Part shown: piece after piece, positions 46,200 to 55,707 of the stretch
How the letters are laid out: every line of letters begins with the position of its first letter
Numbering within the stretch: position 1 is the first letter of the stretch
Assembly: GCF_002095465.1 (NCBI RefSeq)
Contig: NZ_MLFP01000086.1
Span: forward strand, 124,001 to 188,000
Origin: Pantoea rodasii
Lineage (GTDB): Bacteria > Pseudomonadota > Gammaproteobacteria > Enterobacterales > Enterobacteriaceae
Direction of reading: 5' to 3'
DNA: 64,000 nucleotides
Position numbers and translations under genes: made by a program
The notes under the pieces: model-generated
The model's input: only the letters and a program-made list of their open reading frames with translations
What the model was told of the DNA's origin: nothing
Database searches by the model: none

Positions 46200-47462
46200 A
46201 TGAAGATTTTATTGGTGGGAAACCATACCTGTGGAAATCGTGGGGATGGCGCGATTTTACGTGGACTGATCGATTCATTGCAGTCGGCACGTGGCGACCT
46301 CGATATCGATGTCATTAGTCGTTATCCAACAAGCTCCGGATATTTACTGCAACAGGACATCCAGCAGGATTCCCTGTTCCTGCACAATAGCAAATCAGCC
46401 AAAGGGCTGATGGGCAGCGTCAAACGTAAAGTGGCGAACCGTTTGATGCCTGAAATCATGATGGCGCACCTCGGTAAAGGTGGGCTGTACAAATCGTTTT
46501 CCGTGCCGCCGCATCTGGCGCAGTTCACCAAAAGCCTGGCGCAATATGACGCGATCATTCAGGTTGGCGGCTCGTTTTTCGTTGATCTTTACGGCGTGAC
46601 CCAGTTTGACCACGCGCTCTGTGCATTGATGGCGAAAAAGCCGCTGCACATGATCGGTCACTCTGTTGGACCGTTTGAGAACCCACGCGTCAACGCGCTG
46701 GCTAACTTCGTGTTTGATCGCGTCGACAGTTTGGTGCTGCGTGAAGATGTCAGCCACGATCGTCTGAAGCAAGACGGCGTCACCACCCGCCGCGTGAAGA
46801 AGGGCGTCGATACCGCCTTCCTGGTGAAAGCGCGTGATGTGGAGAACCCAAGCCACAACTTGCTGCACTGGAAAAATATCATCAGCGCCCGTAAAACCAT
46901 CGCGATCACCGTGCGTGAGTTGGCGCCGTTCGATAAGCGTCTTGGCGTGACGCAGAAAGAGTATGAAGCCGCGTTTGGTAAAGTGATCAACGCGATGATC
47001 GCCGAGGGTTATCAGGTGGTGGCTTTCTCTACCTGTACCGGTATCGACAGTTACGCCAAAGACGACCGCATGGTAGCTCTGACGCTGCGCGACCACGTCG
47101 ACCATCCCGAGCATTACCATGTCATCATGGACGAGTTCAACGACCTCGAACTCGGTATCCTGCTGAGCCATTGTCACCTGACAATCGGCACCCGCCTGCA
47201 CTCCGCCATCATCTCCATGAACTTCGGTACTCCGGCTGTGGCCATCAACTACGAGCACAAGTCACTCGGCGTGATGAAGCAGCTTGGCCTGCCGCAAATG
47301 GCCACCGATGTGCAGAGCCTGATGGACGGTTCGCTGATCGACAAAGTGCAAACCGTGCTGGCCGATTATGACAACGTGAAGCGCAAAGTGGACACCGCGG
47401 TGGCGCAGGAGCGTGAGATTGGTAACCGCATTACGGCAGAAATTCTCAACGTGCTGGGGTAA
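46200..47462 (+). CDS. amsJ: Polysaccharide pyruvyl transferase (AmsJ/WcaK type)
   Basis: 420 residues. The start MKILLVGNHTCGNRGDGAIL, the middle IIQVGGSFFVDLYGV and IGHSVGPF, and the late GTRLHSAIISMNF are shared with E. coli WcaK. The family transfers pyruvate from phosphoenolpyruvate to form a ketal on a sugar, adding acidity to the polymer; amylovoran and stewartan both carry pyruvate-type side groups. GGAG lies seven bases before the ATG. amsK follows after three bases. Confidence 0.92.
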   Translation: MKILLVGNHTCGNRGDGAILRGLIDSLQSARGDLDIDVISRYPTSSGYLLQQDIQQDSLFLHNSKSAKGLMGSVKRKVANRLMPEIMMAHLGKGGLYKSFSVPPHLAQFTKSLAQYDAIIQVGGSFFVDLYGVTQFDHALCALMAKKPLHMIGHSVGPFENPRVNALANFVFDRVDSLVLREDVSHDRLKQDGVTTRRVKKGVDTAFLVKARDVENPSHNLLHWKNIISARKTIAITVRELAPFDKRLGVTQKEYEAAFGKVINAMIAEGYQVVAFSTCTGIDSYAKDDRMVALTLRDHVDHPEHYHVIMDEFNDLELGILLSHCHLTIGTRLHSAIISMNFGTPAVAINYEHKSLGVMKQLGLPQMATDVQSLMDGSLIDKVQTVLADYDNVKRKVDTAVAQEREIGNRITAEILNVLG

Positions 47463-47465
47463 GTG

Positions 47466-48688
47466 ATGAAGCTGACCTTTTTCACCATGCGTTTTCCGGT
47501 TGCCTCTGAGACATTTGTCCTCAATCAGGTGACGCATTTTATCGACGCAGGCTATGACGTGGAGATTATCTCCGTGTTTCCAGGCGATATGATCAATCGC
47601 CATGCCGCGTTCGATGATTACAATCTGGCAGCAAAAACTCACTATTTGCTGCCGGAAGAGAAAGTTTCGAATCTCGATAAGCTGACGCAACGTATTGGCT
47701 TGATGCTGCCGAAAATCGCCAAGCCGGCATTGCTCAAATCGCTCAACGTTGGGCGCTACGGTCAGCAGGCGAAAAAGCTGCTGTTGCCGGCGATTGTTGC
47801 TAACGCGAAGCAAACCTTCACCGCCGATGTGTTCCTGGTGCACTTTGGCTATGCCGGTGCGCTGGCGAACAAACTGCGTGAGCTGGGCGTGCTGAAAGGC
47901 AAGCAGGCTACGGTGTTCCACGGCGCGGATATCTCGCGCCGTCACATCCTCGAAGAGCACAAGCTCGACTACATCAACCTGTTCAAGCAGAGCGAACTGA
48001 TGCTGCCTATCAGCCATCTGTGGGAGAACAAGCTGATCGAGATGGGCTGTCCGCGCGAGAAGGTGCATGTGACACGTATGGGCATCGAACCGGAGAAGTT
48101 TAACTTCCGCCCGCGTGAAGCATTCCATCAGCCGCTGCGCATCGTCTCTGTCGCGCGTCTCACCGAGAAGAAAGGGCTGGATGTGGCGGTTAAGGCCAGT
48201 GAAATCCTGCGTAATAACGGCGGACAGTTCCAGTTCACCATTATCGGTAACGGTGAGCAGGACGGCATGATGCGTGAACACATTGCACGCGCCGGCCTGG
48301 AAGAGTTCGTCACCATGCCGGGCTTCAAGCCGCAGGAGGAGATTCGTCAGGCGTTGAATGACGCCGATATCTTCCTGCTGCCGTCAAAACCGCCGCTGAT
48401 GGCGACATGGAAGGCATTCCGGTGGCGCTGATGGAAGCGATGGCGGTGGGGCTGCCAGTGGTATCGACTTATCACAGTGGCATTCCAGAGCTGATTCAGA
48501 ACAACGTCAGCGGCTGGCTGGTTTCCGAGAACGACGCTGAGGAGTTAGCAGAAATGCTGCTGCGCTTATCGCGTGGTGATGTGGATGTGGCACCGGTGGT
48601 GGCTGCCGCGCGACAGAAAGTGGAAACCGAGTTCAATCAGCACATCGCCTATGGCGAGCTGGCCAAAATTCTGGAGCGCATGGTGTGA
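47466..48688 (+). CDS. amsK: GT4 glycosyltransferase AmsK/WcaL type (one-base frameshift)
   Basis: From ATG 47466 (MKLTFFTMRFPVASETFVLNQ) the frame is good to FLLPSK, then shifts at an AAAA run (about 48386-48389). One more A gives TAADGDMEGIPVALMEAMAVG and a 407-residue protein matching the WcaL length. GT-B features: SVARLTEKKGLDVAV, and the donor motif GIPVALMEAMAVGLPVV downstream of the break. It adds a sugar to the repeat unit. The stop overlaps the wzx start as GTGA. Confidence 0.9.
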
Positions 48689-50025
48689 GTGGATTAAAAA
48701 AACAGGCCGTCTGGCTGTTTGGCAGTACCTGTTTCGCGGCATTGCTGCAGGTGTTACAGCTCAGCGTACTGGCGCGCAAGCTGGAAGCGCATGAGTTAGG
48801 TTTATTAGCGATCATCAACGCCATTCTGGCGGTGGCGACGGTGTTGCAGGATATGGGGATGAGCAGCTACATCGTGCATCGCCAGGACATCAATCGCCGC
48901 CAGCAGAGCACCATCTACTGGGTCAACGTCTCGCTCAGTTTGTGCACTGGCTTGATCATGCTGGCTATCGCGTATCCGGTGGCGTGGTTCTATCACCTGC
49001 CAGAGCTGACCGGGCTGATTATGCTCACCAGCCTTAACTTCCTCGTGCTGGGACACCTGTCGCAGTATCAGGCGCACTATGTGAAATCCAAACGCATGGT
49101 CTCGCTGGCGAAAATTGAGATGGCGACCAAGCTGTTCGCGTTTATCTGTACCGTGGCGATGCTCTATTACACTTCGCTCACGGTGGCGGCGGCGATCCTT
49201 GGGCTGTTCATCAACGCCTTCACCCGCATCCTGTGCATGATCTACTTCGGCGAGAAATCGTGGCGTCCAACGTGGGAGTTTGAAGGGAAAACCTTCATCA
49301 GCGCGGTGCGTTACGGTATCTACCAGCTGGGTTCGCAGACCATCAACCAGTTGCGTACTCAGGCGGATGCACTAATCGTCGGGAAAGTGATGGGCGCCGA
49401 GATGCTGGGGATCTACTCGCTGGCGAAAGAGCTGATTCTGCAGCCGCTCAAACTGGTGTCTCCAGTGATTAACCGTCTGGCACTGCCGCGTTTCGCCGAG
49501 AAGCAGCACGATCCTGAGCAGCTGAAAAAACTGTTCCTGAAGGGCACCTTCGTCATCATGTTGTTCAGCAGCGTGATGTATCTGGCGATTGGTATTCTGT
49601 CACCGGTGATTGTGCGCGTGCTGTATGGCGCATCGCATGAGCAGGTTTATCATCTGATCCCGCTGATGCTGCTGTTTGGCATGCTGCGTCCGATGGGCGG
49701 ATTGACCGGGGCGATTTCACAGGCGAACGGCAAGACTAACGTCGAGTTCTACTGGAATATCGTCGCCAGTCTGGTGGTGGTGGTGGTGTTAGCGACAACC
49801 TACATCTGGCCAAACGTGCTGTATGTGGCGCTAACGCTCTCCATCTCGCAGGTGTTGATCTCTGCCTTTGCCCATCCGTTCTTCATCAAGCCAGTCATTG
49901 GCATCCGCTTTATGCCGTATGCCCGTCAGTGGGTTTCGGTATCAGTGGTGTTTGTCGGCCTGATGCTGCTGGTGAATCACTTCAACTTGTTTGTGATGCC
50001 GGAGTGGTTTGAGGGCTGGCTGTAA
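48685..50025 (+). CDS. wzx: Repeat-unit flippase Wzx (AmsL), MOP family
   Basis: 446 residues from GTG 48685, overlapping amsK by four bases. About twelve membrane helices in the oligosaccharidyl-lipid flippase arrangement are visible, beginning KKQAVWLFGSTCFAALLQVL, with charged loops such as QLRTQADALIVGKVMG typical of the MOP superfamily. It moves the undecaprenyl-linked repeat unit to the periplasmic face for Wzy. It is the last gene of the cluster; no strong terminator follows, only palindromic repeats. Confidence 0.9.
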   Translation: MSGLKKQAVWLFGSTCFAALLQVLQLSVLARKLEAHELGLLAIINAILAVATVLQDMGMSSYIVHRQDINRRQQSTIYWVNVSLSLCTGLIMLAIAYPVAWFYHLPELTGLIMLTSLNFLVLGHLSQYQAHYVKSKRMVSLAKIEMATKLFAFICTVAMLYYTSLTVAAAILGLFINAFTRILCMIYFGEKSWRPTWEFEGKTFISAVRYGIYQLGSQTINQLRTQADALIVGKVMGAEMLGIYSLAKELILQPLKLVSPVINRLALPRFAEKQHDPEQLKKLFLKGTFVIMLFSSVMYLAIGILSPVIVRVLYGASHEQVYHLIPLMLLFGMLRPMGGLTGAISQANGKTNVEFYWNIVASLVVVVVLATTYIWPNVLYVALTLSISQVLISAFAHPFFIKPVIGIRFMPYARQWVSVSVVFVGLMLLVNHFNLFVMPEWFEGWL

Positions 50026-50053
50026 GTTTTGCCATCAATCCTCGCAAAAAGCC

Positions 50054-50168
50054 GTAGCGGTGCCATTTATGGCACGTCCTGGCCGCAGTGATGCTGCCGA
50101 CATGTGCGATAAATCGCGCCGCTAAGTTTTCCCGCTGGTCTGCATCCGTAGCGGTGCCATCTACCCGC
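50054..50168. repeat. Palindromic intergenic repeats of the AGCGGYGC-ATTTAT family
   Basis: GTAGCGGTGCCATTTATGGCAC at 50054-50074, an inverted relative GTGCGATAAATCGCGCCGC at 50104-50122, and a truncated GTAGCGGTGCCATCTA at 50148-50163 share head and stem with the pair at 29662-29722. They fill the first part of the 409-base gap between wzx and galF. I see no gene in this gap. Confidence 0.65.
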
Positions 50169-50371
50169 GCGCACTACGAAAAAATCCCCCTGAATTCATT
50201 CTGCAAACCACTGGTCTTAACCTCCGCCACTTTTTCACTCTCCTCCCACTGTTTTTCAGCAGTTTAGCCCCTGCATTTTGCTTCGAACAGGCGAAGCGGT
50301 AGGTGGGCGTTTTGCCGATTTTTGATGGTGTGACAGAGAGTTAGTGCCGGATTTTCAGATAAAGATTATAC

Positions 50372-50398
50372 TTGCTGCACCGGCCGATCCTGCATAAT
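50372..50398 (+). promoter_or_regulatory. Putative galF promoter
   Basis: TTGCTG (50372-50377) and CATAAT (50393-50398) are separated by 15 bases; TAATCG at 17 bases is the alternative. Either gives a start about 30 bases before galF. Spacing or hexamers are imperfect, so confidence is low. Confidence 0.3.
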
Positions 50399-50434
50399 CG
50401 ACCCCACGTATTCACTTCATGAAATGGAATAAAT

Positions 50435-51327
50435 ATGACCAAGCTTAAAGCAGTAATCCCGGTTGCGGGTCTCGGTATGCATATGCTCCCCGCAACGAAA
50501 GCCATCCCGAAAGAGATGCTGCCGATCGTCGACAAACCAATGATTCAATACATCGTTGACGAGTGTGTGGCTGCGGGCATCAAGGAGATTGTGCTGGTCA
50601 CCCATGCTTCCAAAAATGCAGTGGAAAACCACTTCGACACCACCTATGAGCTGGAAGCGCTGCTTGAAGCACGCGTAAAACGTCAGCTGCTGAGCGAAGT
50701 GCAGTCAATCTGTCCTCCTGGCGTCACCATTATGAACGTGCGTCAGGCGAACCCGCTGGGCCTCGGTCACTCTGTGCTGTGTGCACGTCCAATGATCGGT
50801 GATAACCCGTTCGTGGTAGTGCTGCCAGACGTGTTGCTGGATGACTCCACTGCTGACCACCTGCGCTACAATCTCGCTGCGATGGTGGCGCGTTTCGAAG
50901 AAACCGGTCACTCACAGGTGCTGGCGAAACATATGCCGGGCGAAGACCTGACCGAATACGGTGTTCTGACAACTGACCAGCCGATCGATAACCCAGGCGA
51001 CATCAGCACTATCACCAACATCATCGAAAAACCTGAAGCGGGCCAGCTGGATTCAGACCTGACTGCGGTCGGTCGTTATGTGCTGTCTGCAGATATCTGG
51101 CAAGAACTGGAAAAACCGAGCCGGGCGCTTGGGGTCGAATTCAGTTGACGGATGCGATTGCTTCACTCAGCAAGAAAAAGCCGGTGGATGCGCAGCTGCT
51201 GACCGGTACCAGCTTCGACTGCGGTAAAAAATTGGGCTACATGCAGGCATTCGTGTCTTATGGTCTGCGTAATAACGCGCAGGGCCGTGACTTCCGCGAA
51301 GCTATCCAGAAAATCCTGGCGAAATAA
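50435..51327 (+). CDS. galF: UTP-glucose-1-phosphate uridylyltransferase-like protein GalF (one-base frameshift)
   Basis: The start MTKLKAVIPVAGLGMHMLPATK carries the nucleotide-binding loop, with the HM residues that distinguish GalF from GalU. The frame is open to LEK (51117), then shifts; adding one A to the AAAAA run gives TEPGAWGRIQLTDAI and 297 residues, the E. coli length. The second part starts DAIASLSKKKPVDAQLL and contains DCGKKLGYMQAFV. GalF is thought to modulate UDP-glucose supply. It lies at the standard border between exopolysaccharide and O-antigen genes. Confidence 0.92.
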
Positions 51328-51371
51328 TCCATTCTCATGCCGCGCCGCTTGCGCGGTTTAAAGGAGTACAC

Positions 51372-52385
51372 ATGGCTATTTTGGTAACGGGCGGAGCAGG
51401 GTACATCGGCTCTCATACGGTGCTGGCGCTCTTAGCGCGCGGCGACGACGTTGTGGTCCTGGATAACCTTTGCAATGCTTCGCGCGAAGCCATCAATCGC
51501 GTGGAAAAGCTGTCCGGCAAAAAAGCAGTGTTCGTTGAAGGCGACATCCGCGATCGCGCCTGCCTGCGTGACCTGTTCGCTGCTAACGACATCTCGGCAG
51601 TGATTCACTTCGCAGCATTGAAAGCAGTGGGCGAATCCACGCGTATGCCGCTGGAATACTACGAGAACAACGTCGCAGGCACCGTGGTGCTGCTGGAAGA
51701 GATGCGCGCTGCGGGCGTATGGAACTTTATCTTCAGCTCCTCAGCAACCGTCTACGGCGCCGATGCACCGGTTCCTTACGTGGAAACCACGCCAATCGGT
51801 GGCACCACTAGCCCGTACGGCACATCGAAGCTGATGACCGAATTCGTGATGCGCGACTTCGCGAAAGCCGATCCAAACTTCAAAGCCATCGCACTGCGCT
51901 ACTTCAACCCCGTTGGCGCGCATGAGTCTGGTGAGATTGGTGAAGACCCAACCGGCATTCCTAACAACCTGCTGCCGTATATCGCGCAGGTGGCGATTGG
52001 TCGTCTGGAGAAGCTGGGCGTGTTTGGTGATGACTACAATACGCCAGACGGCACCGCACAGCGCGATTACATCCACGTGGTGGATTTGGCCGAAGGGCAC
52101 CTGAAGGCGCTGGACCACCTGCCAAAAGTCACTGGTTATAAAGCGTATAACCTTGGCGGCGGCGTAGGGTTCTCAGTGCTGGAGATGATCAAGGCGTTCG
52201 AGAAGGCTTCCGGTAAGGCGATTCCGTTTGAGTTCAAGCCACGCCGTGACGGCGATCTGCCGGCGTTCTGGGCGGATGCGACGCTCGCTAATCATGAGCT
52301 GGACTGGCGTGTGACACGTGGGATCGACGCGATGATGCGTGATACGTGGAACTGGCAGAGTAAGAACCCGGATGGGTTTAAGTAA
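51372..52385 (+). CDS. galE: UDP-glucose 4-epimerase
   Basis: 337 residues. GGAGYIG near the N-terminus binds NAD, and the catalytic Tyr-X3-Lys is in SPYGTSKLM. It makes UDP-galactose from UDP-glucose, which amylovoran/stewartan-type polymers and galactose-containing LPS both need. Preceded by AAAGGAG, 45 bases after galF, and followed by a strong terminator. A galE next to galF is also found in the Erwinia amylovora ams region. Confidence 0.95.
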   Translation: MAILVTGGAGYIGSHTVLALLARGDDVVVLDNLCNASREAINRVEKLSGKKAVFVEGDIRDRACLRDLFAANDISAVIHFAALKAVGESTRMPLEYYENNVAGTVVLLEEMRAAGVWNFIFSSSATVYGADAPVPYVETTPIGGTTSPYGTSKLMTEFVMRDFAKADPNFKAIALRYFNPVGAHESGEIGEDPTGIPNNLLPYIAQVAIGRLEKLGVFGDDYNTPDGTAQRDYIHVVDLAEGHLKALDHLPKVTGYKAYNLGGGVGFSVLEMIKAFEKASGKAIPFEFKPRRDGDLPAFWADATLANHELDWRVTRGIDAMMRDTWNWQSKNPDGFK

Positions 52386-52393
52386 TACGATGA

Positions 52394-52419
52394 AGGCGGA
52401 CTTTTTGTCCGCTTTTTTT
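52394..52419 (+). terminator. Rho-independent terminator after galE
   Basis: GCGGAC-TTTTT-GTCCGC is followed by seven T. It closes the galF-galE unit before the O-antigen locus. Confidence 0.9.
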
Positions 52420-52495
52420 GCACCTGATTTGATGTACTCCTCCTTTTAGTCACTTTCTGATTGCGTCAGTTTGGTCTCCGGTAGACGATCCCTCA

Positions 52496-52669
52496 ATGCA
52501 TCCACCGCACGATTGGTTAATTATTGAACCATCACTTAATGCCCAAGGCCATTTCGTTCGTGTTAACCCGACCACGGTGGTAAAATTCAAGTTCCGAAAT
52601 AATCAATTCTTTCTAATTAATTCTAAAGAATTAAAATTATTTCAAGCAGATAGTGCTCAGTTTGCTTAA
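52496..52669 (+). CDS. Possible small protein of 57 residues, unrecognised
   Basis: ATG 52496 to TAA 52667 encodes 57 residues, MHPPHDWLIIEPSLNAQ... to ...FQADSAQFA. The composition is ordinary, with alternating hydrophobic residues (VVKFKFRNNQFFLINS) that suggest beta strands. No clear ribosome site is seen. It sits between the galE terminator and the second JUMPstart. It could be a real small gene, a remnant, or chance. The rest of the 433-base gap is the promoter region of rfbB, including an ATAGTGC...GCACTAT inverted repeat at 52650-52679. Confidence 0.3.
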   Translation: MHPPHDWLIIEPSLNAQGHFVRVNPTTVVKFKFRNNQFFLINSKELKLFQADSAQFA

Positions 52670-52704
52670 AGCGCACTATGCTTAAAGATGGTTTTTTCAC
52701 ATAT

Positions 52705-52743
52705 CAGCATGTTGGGAGCTGCAACCCAAGGGCGGTAGCTTTG
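52705..52743 (+). promoter_or_regulatory. Second JUMPstart/ops element, before the O-antigen genes
   Basis: A 39-base segment starts CAG and contains GGGAGCTGCAACCCAAGGG followed by CGGTAGC; it aligns with the JUMPstart consensus over its full 39-base length. The ops core GGCGGTAG is at 52731-52738, though the last bases (CTTTG) differ from the usual CGTG. It lies 75 bases before rfbB and should recruit RfaH for the O-antigen operon. Confidence 0.85.
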
Positions 52744-52818
52744 TCTATTGCTGATGTGGGATGTTTATTTCTCCTCTGGCCGGGATATCGGTCGCAATGT
52801 CAGGAACAGTCCAACGTC

Positions 52819-53898
52819 ATGAAGATTTTAATTACTGGTGGTGCAGGTTTTATCGGCTCAGCTGTGGTCCGTCACGTTATCAATGACACCAGTGATGAGG
52901 TGATTAACGTCGATAAACTGACCTATGCGGGCAACCTCGAATCGCTTAAAACGGTCAGTGACGACTCACGTTACACCTTCTGCCATGTCGACATTTGCGA
53001 CGGGGTTGCTCTAGCCAAAGTCTTCGCTGAACATCAGCCGGATGCTGTTATGCATCTCGCTGCAGAGAGCCATGTAGATCGTTCCATTACCGGACCTGCG
53101 GAATTTGTTCAGACTAACGTTGTTGGCACTTACGCCCTGCTTGAAGCCAGCCGTCAGTATTGGATGGCATTGCCAGAAGAGCGCAAAAGCGCATTCCGCT
53201 TCCACCACATCTCCACAGATGAAGTTTATGGTGATTTGCCGCATCCTGATGAAATGGAAGGCGAGCTGCCGATGTTCACTGAAGAAACGTCTTATGCGCC
53301 AAGCAGCCCATATTCTTCAACCAAAGCCGCAAGTGACCACCTGGTTCGCGCCTGGGGACGCACCTACGGTTTGCCGGTGGTGGTGACCAACTGTTCCAAC
53401 AACTACGGCCCATACCACTTCCCAGAAAAGTTAGTCCCTCTGATCATCAGTAACGCGCTGGAAGGCAAACCTTTACCGATTTATGGCAAGGGCGACCAAA
53501 TTCGCGACTGGCTGTATGTCGAAGATCATGCACGTGCGCTTTATACCGTGGTGACCAAGGCTAAAACGGGTACCACCTATAATATCGGTGGCCATAACGA
53601 GAAGCAGAATCTCGAAGTGGTTCACAAAGTTTGTGAATTGCTGGACGAACTGCGCCCGAAAGACACGCCTTACGCACAACAAATCACTTATGTTGCTGAC
53701 CGCCCAGGCCACGATCGTCGTTACGCAATTGATGCATCAAAAATTGAGCAAGATTTAGGATGGAAACCGCAAGAGAGCTTCGAAACGGGTTTACGCAAAA
53801 CCGTTCAATGGTATCTCGACAACCATGAGTGGGTTGAGCACGTTAAAAGCGGTGCCTATCAGAATTGGATTGAACAAAACTACGAGAAACGTAGCTAA
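52819..53898 (+). CDS. rfbB: dTDP-glucose 4,6-dehydratase
   Basis: 359 residues from ATG 52819, where MKILITGGAGFIGSAVVRH gives the NAD-binding start; the longer frame from 52678 runs through the JUMPstart and is rejected. The active-site Tyr-X3-Lys is in YSSTKAASDH, and STDEVYGDLP is typical of RmlB. Second step of dTDP-L-rhamnose synthesis. Order rfbB-rfbD-rfbA-rfbC follows, each with tight junctions; rfbB and rfbD overlap as TAATG. Confidence 0.96.
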   Translation: MKILITGGAGFIGSAVVRHVINDTSDEVINVDKLTYAGNLESLKTVSDDSRYTFCHVDICDGVALAKVFAEHQPDAVMHLAAESHVDRSITGPAEFVQTNVVGTYALLEASRQYWMALPEERKSAFRFHHISTDEVYGDLPHPDEMEGELPMFTEETSYAPSSPYSSTKAASDHLVRAWGRTYGLPVVVTNCSNNYGPYHFPEKLVPLIISNALEGKPLPIYGKGDQIRDWLYVEDHARALYTVVTKAKTGTTYNIGGHNEKQNLEVVHKVCELLDELRPKDTPYAQQITYVADRPGHDRRYAIDASKIEQDLGWKPQESFETGLRKTVQWYLDNHEWVEHVKSGAYQNWIEQNYEKRS

Positions 53899-54785
53899 TG
53901 AAAATTTTGCTATTGGGTAAAAATGGTCAGGTGGGTTGGGAACTCCAACGCGCCTTGGCACCTTTGGGTGAGGTGATTGCACTAGACCGTCATTCGGTGG
54001 ACTTCTGCGGTGACTTGACCAATCCAGAAGGTATCGCGAAATCAGTACGCGATATCCAGCCCGATGTGATCGTCAATGCTGCCGCTTATACCGCAGTGGA
54101 TAAAGCTGAGAGCGATCTACAGAATGCTGAACTTATCAATGCCGTCAGTGTTGAAGCGCTGGCGATTGCGGCACGTGATGTGAACGCCTTACTGGTTCAC
54201 TATTCGACCGACTACGTATTTGATGGCAGCGGTGAGCGTCCGTGGAGCGAAGATGATAAGACATCTCCGCTCAATGCTTATGGCAAAACCAAACGTCAGG
54301 GTGAAGAAGCGATTGTTGCGCATGCGCCAAACTATCTCATCTTCCGCACCAGTTGGGTTTATGCCGCCAAAGGCAATAATTTCGCCAAAACCATGATCCG
54401 GCTGGCGCAAGAGCGCGAAAGCTTGTCAGTGATTAATGACCAATTCGGCGCACCAACGGGTGCTGAATTAATCGCGGATTGTACAGCGCATGCCATCAAA
54501 ACCACATTGGCTGAACCTGAAAAGAGCGGAATCTACAACCTGATTGCTTCGGGTGTCACCACCTGGCATGCCTATGCAGATTTCGTGATTACACATGTGC
54601 GTGATAAAGGCTTACCGATTAAAGTTACAGCCATTAATACCGTTGATACCACCGCCTTCCCGACGCCGGCGAAACGCCCACTAAATTCCAGACTGAACAC
54701 CAGTAAATTCACGACTGCATTTAACTTAACCCTCCCAGAATGGAAGGTTGGGGTTATTCGCATGCTAGATGAAATTTATCACTGA
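53898..54785 (+). CDS. rfbD: dTDP-4-dehydrorhamnose reductase
   Basis: 295 residues. MKILLLGKNGQVGWELQRAL is the NADPH-binding start of RmlD, and AYGKTKRQGE holds the catalytic Tyr and Lys. It performs the last step of dTDP-L-rhamnose synthesis. The start overlaps rfbB by one base, and rfbA begins 40 bases downstream. Confidence 0.95.
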   Translation: MKILLLGKNGQVGWELQRALAPLGEVIALDRHSVDFCGDLTNPEGIAKSVRDIQPDVIVNAAAYTAVDKAESDLQNAELINAVSVEALAIAARDVNALLVHYSTDYVFDGSGERPWSEDDKTSPLNAYGKTKRQGEEAIVAHAPNYLIFRTSWVYAAKGNNFAKTMIRLAQERESLSVINDQFGAPTGAELIADCTAHAIKTTLAEPEKSGIYNLIASGVTTWHAYADFVITHVRDKGLPIKVTAINTVDTTAFPTPAKRPLNSRLNTSKFTTAFNLTLPEWKVGVIRMLDEIYH

Positions 54786-54825
54786 GTGATCATAGAGTCA
54801 GATTAACAAATTGAAGGATAACGTT

Positions 54826-55707
54826 GTGACGAGTAAAAAAGGAATCATCCTTGCTGGCGGTTCAGGAACACGCCTCTACCCAGTAACGATGGCAGTGAGT
54901 AAGCAGTTATTGCCAATTTATGATAAGCCAATGATTTACTACCCGCTCAGCACGCTGATGTTGGCGGGGATCCGCGATATCCTGATCATCAGTACCCCGC
55001 AAGATACGCCACGTTTTGAAAGCCTGCTTGGTGATGGTTCGCAATGGGGCTTGAAGATCCAATACAAAGTCCAGGAAAGTCCTGATGGTCTGGCTCAGGC
55101 CTTTATACTGGGTGAAGAGTTCATCGGCGATGATAACTGCGCGTTGATTCTCGGCGACAATATCTTCTATGGCCACGACTTGCATAAGCAGCTGGAAGAA
55201 GCCTCTAACAAGAAAGAGGGCGCAACGGTATTTGCTTACCATGTGCATGATCCAGAGCGTTACGGCGTGGTGGAGTTTGATAGCGAAGGTAAAGCGATCT
55301 CATTAGTTGAGAAGCCAGCTGAACCTAAAAGTAGTTATGCGGTGACCGGCCTCTACTTCTACGACAACAGTGTGGTTGAATTGGCTAAGAATCTTAAGCC
55401 CTCACCACGTGGTGAGTTAGAAATTACTGACATTAACAATCTGTATCTTGAGAAAGGCGAGTTATCCGTTTCCATCATGGGACGTGGTCATGCCTGGCTT
55501 GATACCGGTACGCATCAGAGCTTGATTGAAGCAAATAACTTCATTCAGACCATCGAAACCCGTCAGGGTTTGAAAGTGGCTTGCCCGGAAGAGATTGCTT
55601 ATCGTATGGGCTTTATTGATGCCGAAAAACTTAAAGAGTTGGCTCAGCCGCTGATGAAAAATGACTATGGTAAATACTTGATGGCATTGTACAACGGGAA
55701 ATTATAA
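54826..55707 (+). CDS. rfbA: Glucose-1-phosphate thymidylyltransferase
   Basis: 293 residues from GTG 54826, with AAGGATAAC as ribosome site; this equals the E. coli length, whereas a TTG at 54811 would place the ribosome site inside the gene. The nucleotidyltransferase loop GGSGTRLYP is at residues 11-19. It makes dTDP-glucose, the first step to dTDP-rhamnose. The stop overlaps the rfbC ATG (TAATG). Confidence 0.94.
   Translation: MTSKKGIILAGGSGTRLYPVTMAVSKQLLPIYDKPMIYYPLSTLMLAGIRDILIISTPQDTPRFESLLGDGSQWGLKIQYKVQESPDGLAQAFILGEEFIGDDNCALILGDNIFYGHDLHKQLEEASNKKEGATVFAYHVHDPERYGVVEFDSEGKAISLVEKPAEPKSSYAVTGLYFYDNSVVELAKNLKPSPRGELEITDINNLYLEKGELSVSIMGRGHAWLDTGTHQSLIEANNFIQTIETRQGLKVACPEEIAYRMGFIDAEKLKELAQPLMKNDYGKYLMALYNGKL

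Noticed and set aside
46395..47258. Open frame of 287 codons opposite amsJ, and a similar one at 47262-48281 opposite amsK
   Set aside because: Both mirror conserved genes on the other strand, with His/Gln-rich shadow composition.
52678..52818. N-terminal extension of rfbB from the ATG at 52678
   Set aside because: It would translate the JUMPstart element, and the dehydratase family starts at the MKILITGGAGFIG of 52819.
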